Shown: piece by piece, positions 56,139 through 64,000 of the stretch | How positions within the stretch are numbered: position 1 is the stretch's first letter | Layout: every line of letters starts with the position of its first letter | Origin: Porites lobata | Taxonomy: Eukaryota > Cnidaria > Anthozoa > Scleractinia > Poritidae | Direction of reading: 5' to 3' | DNA length: 64,000 bases | Assembly: GCA_942486035.1 (NCBI GenBank) | Contig: CALNXK010000124.1 | Span: 178,501-242,500 of the forward strand | Notes under the pieces: model-generated | Told to the model about the DNA's origin: nothing | Seen by the model: only the letters and a program-made list of their open reading frames with translations | The model's database searches: none | Position numbers and translations under genes: made by a program

Positions 56139-56378
56139 CGGAATAAACTCTAATGCCAAATAATGAACTTGACAAAGCAAAACGTTTTATCTTATTTCAG
56201 CCAAATGTGAAGGGAAAATCCCCTTCGGCCACCTTTCATAAACACAATTGGCCATGTGAGCCAGTTGCACGTGAGACTGGGAATTGTTTTAGGGACGTTA
56301 TCTTGTCTCTTTATTGCTGGGCTATTACTCTCTCCTCCGCAAGGGCCTTTTTGTGTTGTAGGGAGGCTAGGAAGAGGA
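56139..56378. repeat. Distal copy of the 240-bp direct duplication
   Basis: Second copy of the gene 2 promoter block, with the same kappaB-like site at 56,212-56,223. Confidence 0.9.
56212..56223 (-). promoter_or_regulatory. Duplicated kappaB-like site upstream of gene 2
   Basis: Same GGGGATTTTCCC as at 55,904, carried by the distal copy of the duplicated promoter block. Confidence 0.45.
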
Positions 56379-56856
56379 AAAAATGAAAGCGCGCAGGGGA
56401 CGATGAGAAGCGGAAAGAGAGGAAACGAGGCCTTTTCCCTCTACCCATCGTCCACCACGCGGTTACCATTTTTTAAATTATTGCTATCTTTATTGGAATA
56501 CCAAGCGGGAGCCTCTGCGAAAGAGCCTGAGAGAGGTTGAGCAGAATCCATCAAAACTTTCCCGGTGCAATTCAGTTCGACCCTGCTCTAACCCAGTTTC
56601 ACGAGAGACCTTAAAATAGCCAATAATCTCACGCGGCTTGCTTTGGTCATGAGGTCAACCCTATCAATTGCAACGTAAGAATCGAGATCTAGACAGATGG
56701 TACAACTTCGTTGGTAGATGCACGGGACACGCTTTTTATAGCTCATGATACAAACAGGTCCCTGCCATCAGAGCCCTCTGCTAGCAGGGAACACAAACAG
56801 TATCGTCGTGAGTCATTTGTTGCACCGCTTTACTCAATGTATTGCCTGACTTATCA

Positions 56857-57224
56857 GGGACTTTAAGATCCAACGAGGCGAACGGCAACGTGAACATCAA
56901 AAAAAAAAAAAAAGGTTTAATAAGCAAAACAACAACTTTCACTTGCATCACACTTTTTTGTACCTTTCTTTCCTGTTTTTGCACGACTTCGACGTGAAAA
57001 TGCCTAATTCCGTGTTTTAAAGACGGGACGTAAACAAGCAACAACGAAATTTTCTTCCTCTTTCTGAGCTTGAATATGGTCACTTGAAATTCAGCTTCAG
57101 GAAGGTTCGCCTACATTTGACAGAGTAAGTATGTAGGAATAATCGCTGTGAAGACTAAAAGAACGCAAATTCACTTTTTAAGCGACGTTCTCGTTGCCGT
57201 CGCGTCGTTGGATCTTGAAGTCCC
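56857..57224. mobile_element. MITE, family 'GGGACTTTAAGATCC', copy 3
   Basis: Starts GGGACTTTAAGATCCAACGA and ends TCGTTGGATCTTGAAGTCCC, a better inverted pair than the copies in the duplication. It shows the same internal CAAAACAACAACTTTCAC. An independent insertion of the same family. Confidence 0.85.
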
Positions 57225-59940
57225 TATTCTCTAGCGTGCGCGGGATTGCTCTTTGCGCTCTCGCGCGCCCTTATTTCCACTGCCCCTTCCCCTTTTCACG
57301 CCCGCCACGCAGGCTACCTATTCTCTTGTGGTGGTGGATTATTCCACTGCATGGTTATGCTTTGCCGCAAAAAAGGAGATTTCTTCACCGTTGAGAAAGC
57401 GTGAAAAAGGTCTGAGGGATTTCAATAGATGAGATATAAACGGGGCATAATGTAGGGTCTACTTTGACAGTTGACGGCCATATTTTAGATTTAATCATCC
57501 GCGGTCAAAGTTTAAATCCTTCACAGCATAATCTACCAATCCTTTACCCAGCTAGAAAGAAAATTGTGAGAGCAAACGGTATTTTAACGCGAGGTGAACG
57601 TCGTGCAGGCCTACCAATTCCTTAGTTTTCGCTAACAGACTGATAACTGGTTCGAAGAAGGCTAACTGGAGGTCAGCTAGCCCTCTTCCGGAATCGCTTA
57701 TGATTGCTCTCCTCTTTCAAGGACAAATGGCGCAACCAAATACCATTTGAGGCCCCTATGTCGTTGAATTAGGGAGAAGATGAATGAGGTAGGCAAATAA
57801 AATCTGACTCTTTTTACTTGAATACAGCGAAATCCGAAAGGGAAACGTAGGTGCCTCCTATTAATTCATCTACAGTACTGTTTTATTGTACAAAGAAAGT
57901 TAAGAATTCTTTTTCAACTTTTTTTTTCCGTAATTTTTTTTATCTAGGTTTCTCATATGACATTTTCACTGTACAAAATTTCATACTAATATTTTAGTGG
58001 AATGAAATAAATAGTATCAGGAATATCAGAATGTGCATTTTTTCCTTTTTCACAAACCTGACCTTTTCTATACGTATCAATTAATGTTTTTGTATCAGTA
58101 TTAACCAATATACAAAAAAAAATTTCGTACAAACTATTTACAAAGTCGATTAAAGTGTTACAGTCCTCAAACAAAATCTGTTAAAGCACATAACAAAAAT
58201 GCCTATATTTTTTGGTTGTCCGGACGAAAATGCACACTGTTGCCAAATGAAAAACCGCTCTCCCCCTCCCCGTATCCAATGTTGTCTCGGAAAACACAAC
58301 AAAAATCTATGGACACATACTGTGACGCAACGTCGTTCCCAGGGTTCTCTCCTGCGGGACTGGTAGGGGAGAACCCTGGGAACGAGGTTGACTGTGCCGG
58401 TCCCAAAGTTGTTCGTCTTAATAGAGAGAGTTGACTGTATTCTTGGTTTGCAACCACGAGACGAGGCGGCCATGTTGGGGGTTAATACAATAGAATTTTT
58501 TTTCGAAAAATTTACGTGGAAATAGAGTTTAGTTGCCGGCCCAGAGGAGAGAAATGCTGGGCTCAAAATATCGGACAGCAGGTCGCCGGTCCTGATGACC
58601 GGCCAAATATTTTTTATCCCGAACAAACCCCAATTTTGGCCGGTCAAGATACTATAATATATATATATATATATATTTTTTGCCTAATGGAATATCGAAT
58701 TACGCTGGCAATAGATCGTTGTAGTTCATTCACGTTCAGCTTTTTGGCAGCAAGTAGGTGAAAAATCCATTCACACGTTTTTGAGTTCCTTTCCGCGGTT
58801 TTTGCCCGTTGTCATGTCCGTTATACCTTGAGTATCATCGTACGGCGGTGTCTGAAATCCCCAAGGGTCGTCCCATATCTGCATATCGGTAAAACTTGAT
58901 CTTTTTCGTTGCCCGGCACGTGATCGAAAGTCTCCTCTACATAGAAGAACAACACTAAATATTTTCGGTAAAGAAGTTTATTTGGGGGAAATCCGTTCCA
59001 CAAACAGCGTGTTTATCATCAGAAGTCAATAAATATACAGCAGAGCTTTCGTTTGGGTCGTCGCGTAACACTTTATCGGGAAGGGCTCATTAACGTCAAC
59101 AGAAATTTGCATAAAGCTCTTTACAAGAATGAGGGATAGACAACGTTCGTTCTCGATTAGCTTAAATTTTTTTATCAGACTATTCTGGAATCGAGTCTGC
59201 AAACGAGATTCATGTTCGACATAAAGAAATTGTTATAAAATCGATGTGCTAAAAGTTATTCCCGGAGAAACAGCTGCCGGACGACCTGGTAAGAATTGCG
59301 ATCGATTTGCCTCCGTGCCTAATGTTCCTCTTTGCCCACACTGGTTCCTCTGTGCCTACTATTCCTCTGAATAATCACTAATTGATCTTTTTCAATTGCT
59401 ATGTGTAATGATTAACTATTTCAGCTCTCGGTATTTGAGGGACAATCCCCAAATTCTGTCGAAGTTGATTTTCACATTCCTCTTACAAGCAGATCATGTG
59501 AAACGTTAGATGTGAAACGTTAGATGTGTTACAGGACTTATCTTCCCGATTTTGAAGATATATGGAAAGTTAATAAAAGTTCGATAAATATCCGATCAAT
59601 AGGCTTTTAAGGTTCTAGAGCATTCTAACTGTTTACCTTTAAAAATGCAACGTAATGAATAGGCAATTTACTAATAAGCTTTGCATGCAGAAACATAAAT
59701 ATTAACAGTGTGCTTTTTGAGAATGGGACATCTTGTCTCCAAATTTGACATCCCTCGGAAGATAGTTATCTTTTAAATGGACATTTCTATGTTTTTAGTA
59801 ATTGACTTAGCTAGATAGGGTTTTGTGGCGGGCTCTTTTTTGTTGGCAGATACATCCTACGCATTATTATATATGTAGACATATGGTCAACGACCAAAAT
59901 GAATAGAATCCCAGTAGCTTTAGAATAAATTTAAGAAAAT
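57225..59940. other. Repeat-rich intergenic region, no gene
   Basis: Contains an AACGTCGTTCCCAGGGTTCTC / GAGAACCCTGGGAACGAGG inverted pair at 58,330-58,388, a GACCGGCC-rich repeat at 58,530-58,650 related to 61,040-61,165, and an (AT)n run at 58,657-58,676. Open frames here, for example 58,150-58,647 on the minus strand, run through these repeats. Confidence 0.45.
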
Positions 59941-59950
59941 TCTGTCCTAC

Positions 59951-60061
59951 AGTTTTAGGATGCTATTATTGGAATGATATTCCTTTATCTATACGTGAAA
60001 AAACAACTAAAAAATTGTTTAAAAGAGCACTTTTCAACTATCATCTTGCTCAGTATTAATC
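59951..60061 (+). mobile_element. Terminal fragment of a LINE
   Basis: The frame encodes YYWNDIPLSIREKTTKKLFK and ends at TAA 60,059-60,061, the usual last residues of a CR1/L2-type reverse transcriptase protein. It is followed by a (GT)n run at 60,096-60,110 and an A+T-rich tail. Only this short 3' piece remains. Confidence 0.6.
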
Positions 60062-61039
60062 ATCGCCACACCGACTCTCAAATGTTACATTTTTTTGTGT
60101 GTGTGTGTGTATGTGCTTTTCTTTTTTCCTCTCTTTTGAATATTTTTCATATATTTTTCATAGTTTATAGGGTTTATACTTTTCTCTTTTTTTCTCTTTT
60201 AACCTAAATAAAACTGTAATTTAATCAAAGGGAAAGTAATTTGTTTAACTATTTCCTGCCCTCTCCATTTATTCTTGTAACCTGATATTTAATTCTACAA
60301 ATAGCATCTTTAATTAATTTTTCAATCTTGTAATACAATTTAAATGGCTTGGAAAAAAAATAAATGGAGGAAAAAATAAACAATAAACGACCAAAAACAA
60401 ATAGCGAGCTGCTAAGGAACTGAAGGAAGAAGGGTAAGCAGTTATAGATAGAGAAAGAGAGGAACATCAGGAAGAATGTAGAACCGCCTTGCGAGTACGT
60501 AAGGAAAATAAACCTTGTAAGTTTAACTGGCTGATTTTGGTGGAGTTCCTCTCCTTCTCGCCGACCCCATGAGTAAACGACATTAAAAAGCATCGTTTAC
60601 CAGTGGCGAAGCCTTCTTCATCAGTAGACACAAAAATAACCTTTATCAGAGGTGGACTGAGTTACGTTCAGCAGAGTGCTGAAAAAGAAAGTTTATCAGA
60701 TGGACAAAACTTTTAGCTATCCTTTAGTTTTCTAACGGATAACAGATTATCGTTAGTGTATTTTTCCCAAAGACGGTCACACTATTGACTTTAGCACAAG
60801 CAGAAAGCACAGTATCACCTGCTACATCGTTGCGTCACTCCAGCAGTTCGTTGTTGTTTCGCTTTGTTGCATTTCAATTACGACATGACGACATGAAATT
60901 TATTGCGGCGTCCTTTTTTTCTTTACAGCCTTTAATGCGAAGCAGCAAAGAAAAAAAAGCCAAAGAGAAAAGAAGTCACTACAGCGTTATAGACTGAGCA
61001 AAACGCATTAAGCGACAACTTATGGAAAATATTATAAAA

Positions 61040-61165
61040 TGTTCGTATCCAAAGATGACCGGTCAAAATGACCGGCCAGACGAGAGTTTGACCGGTCAAG
61101 TCCACGATCAGGCCGGACATTGTCCGTTGACCGGCCGTTATTTTGAGCCTGAAATGCTTTTGTTC
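61040..61165. repeat. GACCGGCC-rich repeat, related to 58,530-58,650
   Basis: Repeated GACCGGTCA and GACCGGCC motifs, ending in TTGAGCCTGAAATGCTTTTG. The element at 58,530-58,650 carries the same motifs with GGAGAGAAATGCTGGGCTC. Probably an inverted-repeat element. Confidence 0.5.
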
Positions 61166-61536
61166 TTGACCTCCAACATAGCCGCCGTGACGTAACGTGC
61201 AAACCAGTAACACAAATTGGGATGGGGGGGGTAAGATACATGCCTTTTGAGGGTGGGGAGCACTGGATCGAAATTCCTTACCAAAACGAGTTACTTTACG
61301 AGTCTACTGTGTGTGCCTTAGCCACACGTTCACCTTGTACTTTGCATCTATAACGGGAGAAGGAAGTCTTGCTGGCGTGAGATTGTTTTAAGCTAGAACG
61401 CTATAGAAGGTTTAATTTAATTAGGTGCCCAGCCCAATCAGCCCAATATTTCCCGAATTGGTAGATCTAAATTGGAAAAGTGTTCAAATTAACTTTTTAT
61501 CTTTGAAGACTAATCTAAGAATAGCTTGCACTGTTA

Positions 61537-63859
61537 TCACAGTATGTCTCCTTGTTCTATTTCAGCGGAATTACATGGAGGCTCCATATCTATCACCTCT
61601 GTTACGATATCATCTTCCTGAGAATCGCTCATGGCCGCTTCCCTGTGACGACAAACAGTGGAACTTTTGACGACAACGAGCAGGACTACTAAAAAAGAAG
61701 CACCTATAACAAAACCAACGGTAGAGACCACAAGAATATTCGGTGAGAAGTCCGCACCTTCTGAAGATGATAACTTTGCTTTTCTTGGAGCGTCTTGTGA
61801 TTGTGGATGGGATTTTACCTTCGTAGTGTTGCTTCTTTCACCTATCAGGAGAGAAGATACTGATCAGATTACAATAACTCGGGCACTGTTAACTTCATCA
61901 AGGTATAATAGTTCCAGTTTTCGTATTCATTCCAACACCAGGTAATAGCCGGTGTCAGATGGTAACCTTAAGAGGTTGCTTCCTGTCACGTGATAGTAGC
62001 AGAGTAAAATTATTGCACCCTCTTCCCGCCTCCTCAAGCTGCTGTGCTATGCAGCAAGGGACTGAGAACAACAAAAGTTTGAAAACGTTTAAAAGGGCAA
62101 TCAAGCTGTTTTGACAAGCTCTTTCATTGAAAACTGCTCCGAAAACAGACGAACGAAACTGACCATTTGAAATATTTCGCTTTTAATTAGCAAGTTCAGG
62201 GTTTTTGGCGTTGTTTGATATTTTCTTACTTGAACAGGATTTTTAAAAAAAACAAACAAAAAGAAGAAATGAAAAATCTTGCCAAGAACCACTTATTAGC
62301 CTATCTACGAGTAGTCTACATGTCTCCTATTTCCATATAAAGAACCGAAAGGATAAAGATGTCTACACGTAGGCTACGATTTACGTGTTTCCTTGGGGAG
62401 CAGGTCTGCTCTGCCTATTTGCCTGTCGTAAACGGTCGTTGCCATCTTTAACGGTCGATGCCACCATTGGTAACCGAGCCTTTAGTTATGATAGATGTTT
62501 TAGATTCCCTGGAATAATAAGTTTTTAAATAGCCTTAGAAAGAACCAATCACGACCCAGAGCTCTTCTGCGCATGTAGAGGAGAGATCACCGTAAGCACT
62601 GGGGTCGAGAAAGAGAAAGAACGACGTGGAGGTCCAAGTTGAATTTACGATAAAAGTTATGGAAAGGGCCAAGGTCACTTGTCATTGATGTATCAGATAA
62701 GAAAGACAGTTTGGTATTTTATGTGCTTAAATTTATATTTTCTTAAATTTTTTTGTTGTGGTACTGTAGTGTTTTTAATAAGGGAGAGAGATTAGGATAC
62801 GAAAGGTCCGGCTTCGACTCTGGGCTGCAATTTTCTTTCTTTTTAATAGAAATACTCTTAATAACAGGTCAAAAAAGTTTTTTAAGTGTCTTAAAAATGG
62901 CAGCGATCGTTTGCTGTTTGCGTCGGTTCTACTTTCGATCTACTTGCTCTTATGTTACCCTTGCTTGTGATAAAAAAGGTAAAGCATTATCGACTGACTC
63001 AAATTTTTGTCACCAAACTATACAAGACCTTAAGAACGGACTTCTATTTTTTGCAGAAAAATAAATTTTTTCTCGTTTATCAAATAGGAAAGAACAAAGT
63101 AATTAGTAAGAGTAGATGCGAAAACAGATCTTTCTTTTGCTTTTGAATTGCATGTTTATCAATGCAAATGAACTCTACCTGCTGAAAAAGTTTAATGTTT
63201 TGAAATGCAAAATAAAATCAATTTTACGTGGAAGACTTTGCCAAACTACAAGAGTGTTTTCTGAATATTCAGTTCTTTTCGTTCAGCAAGAAAGATGGGA
63301 CTGATTAGGTCCTTCACAAGTGCTTATATAACAATGAAATCTACAAAATTTAGACGGGATTGTGCGAAACAACTTTGTGAATAACTAAGCAAAGATAGAT
63401 GCAAATTAGAATCGTCGGTCGGTATGTATGCTTAAAATATTTGTTTTTACAGATACAGATAAAAAAGCTAGGGTACATCGTATTGGACTCGAAGAAATAA
63501 AGTCAAAAAATATATTTGATAATATCTGATGTTATTTTCTCCGGCGAAACTCGTATCAAATCCTCTTTTTTTGCATCTGTCGGTTTCTTCCCTAATTCGA
63601 TAGTCCTGGCTGATAGTTTTTAAGTTGAGAATCTTCAACGTCACATACCTTGATAACCCGTGCTCTTCTTACAACAAGAAAAACAATCTTCAAATCCATT
63701 TTTGCATTCAGAGCAAGATACATGTCGATTTTTCGATCGGTCATAGTAGTTTCCATCCGTGCACTGGACACTGCCAACTCCGGCGCCCGATCTACCAACA
63801 AACAAGGAAGAGAGCAAACAGTTCACACCTACAAGAAGAAGCTGAAAATTACACTTCAT
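61537..63859 (-). CDS. TNFR/BCMA-like small receptor, gene 3
   Basis: Two exons, 63,859-63,649 (donor GTATGT) and 61,841-61,537, join in phase 1 and give 171 residues; this is the cleanest of the three models. Residues 1-22 form a signal peptide (FQLLLVGVNCLLSSLFVG). The Cys-rich module follows: C, 15 residues, C, 2, C, 6, C, 2, CC, starting CTDGNYYD. A Ser/Lys/Pro-rich stalk of about 35 residues leads to one membrane helix (VSTVGFVIGASFLVVLLVVV) and an acidic tail (SQEDDIVTEVIDMEPPC...) that ends after GDIL. Single-module, signal-anchored-by-helix receptors with a short tail recall BCMA-type TNF receptors; no death domain is present. I cannot confirm a TRAF-binding motif. Assignment rests on Cys spacing and layout shared with genes 1 and 2. 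Confidence 0.75.
61842..63648 (-). other. Intron of receptor gene 3
   Basis: The 1.8-kb intron holds no other supported exon. Open frames on the plus strand near 62.75-63.3 kb look random. Confidence 0.55.
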
Positions 63860-63937
63860 TATCGTGCAATGGATGAAGTCACGGAAGGATGTTGTGATTA
63901 TCCACAGCAATAGGATAGGATATTCTACGAGCTTTGA

Positions 63938-63965
63938 AGAAATTCCCTTATCGGCTGTCCAATTA
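63938..63965 (-). promoter_or_regulatory. Near-kappaB site and CCAAT box of gene 3
   Basis: On the minus strand GGGAATTTCT (63,938-63,947) matches nine of ten positions of GGGRNNYYCC, about 80 bp upstream of the ATG, and TAATTGG (63,959-63,965) lies just upstream of it. The spacing is close to that in genes 1 and 2. Confidence 0.35.
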
Positions 63966-64000
63966 GTTCCGCTACCTCCTAAGGCTCCCAACTTTCTATG

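Noticed and set aside
58150..58647. Minus-strand open frame of 165 codons
   Set aside because: Crosses the GTTCCCAGGG inverted repeat and the GACCGGCC repeat; no domain or splice support.
62780..62830. tRNA-like B-box 'GGTCCGGCTTCGACTC'
   Set aside because: No A-box at a suitable distance and no cloverleaf can be drawn.

Overview
The window looks like a piece of an animal genome, most likely a cnidarian and probably an anthozoan (coral or sea anemone). The genes are split by spliceosomal introns, the DNA is A+T-rich, and short inverted-repeat transposons (MITEs) and 5'-truncated non-LTR retrotransposons are everywhere. One gene ends in a domain like the sponge/cnidarian 'short-chain collagen C4'. 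The species cannot be fixed from the sequence alone. Exon models below were built by hand from open frames, GT/AG sites and matching splice phases.

Region 1 (about 2.1-24.7 kb) is a tandem segmental duplication with three units. Each unit carries, on the minus strand, a gene for a membrane-anchored protein of the DUF229 / alkaline-phosphatase-like superfamily. Unit A (3.2-6.2 kb) is a broken pseudogene. Units B (10.5-14.0 kb) and C (21.4-24.6 kb) are intact over their main exon. Units A and B also carry, head to head with it, a plus-strand gene with a coiled-coil-like first exon and a two-helix membrane exon; both copies have an in-frame stop in exon 1, and unit B has a further frameshift. 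B and C are offset by 10,827 bp. Unit B is interrupted by a 3.19-kb transposon-like insertion (14,913-18,099) with an 8-bp target duplication and three minisatellite arrays. A 480-bp repeat lies on both sides of the cluster (about 0.9 and 25.4 kb).

Region 2 (24.7-41 kb) is mostly repeats: a truncated LINE on the minus strand (28.5-30.5 kb), an 8-bp-TSD MITE (31.8 kb), and a large inverted duplication (34.7-35.3 kb against 37.85-40.04 kb) whose right arm holds a second, CR1/L2-like LINE. No host gene is secure here, only one possible exon at 32.5 kb.

Region 3 (41.5-64 kb) has the most convincing single-copy host genes, all on the minus strand. A four-exon gene (41,576-48,161) encodes a 485-residue type II transmembrane collagen with a furin-type site, 38 uninterrupted Gly-X-Y triplets and a collagen-C4-like C-terminal domain. 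Upstream lie three small receptor-like genes (about 51-53, 54.4-55.8 and 61.5-63.9 kb). Each has a signal peptide, one short Cys-rich module resembling a TNF-receptor/BCMA-type repeat, a stalk, one membrane helix and a short tail. Each has a CCAAT/ATTGG box and a kappaB-like site about 80-110 bp upstream of its ATG, and one has this promoter block duplicated. This points to a local receptor family that may share NF-kappaB control, beside a type II membrane collagen whose layout recalls ectodysplasin and the MACIT collagens. The functional link is inference.
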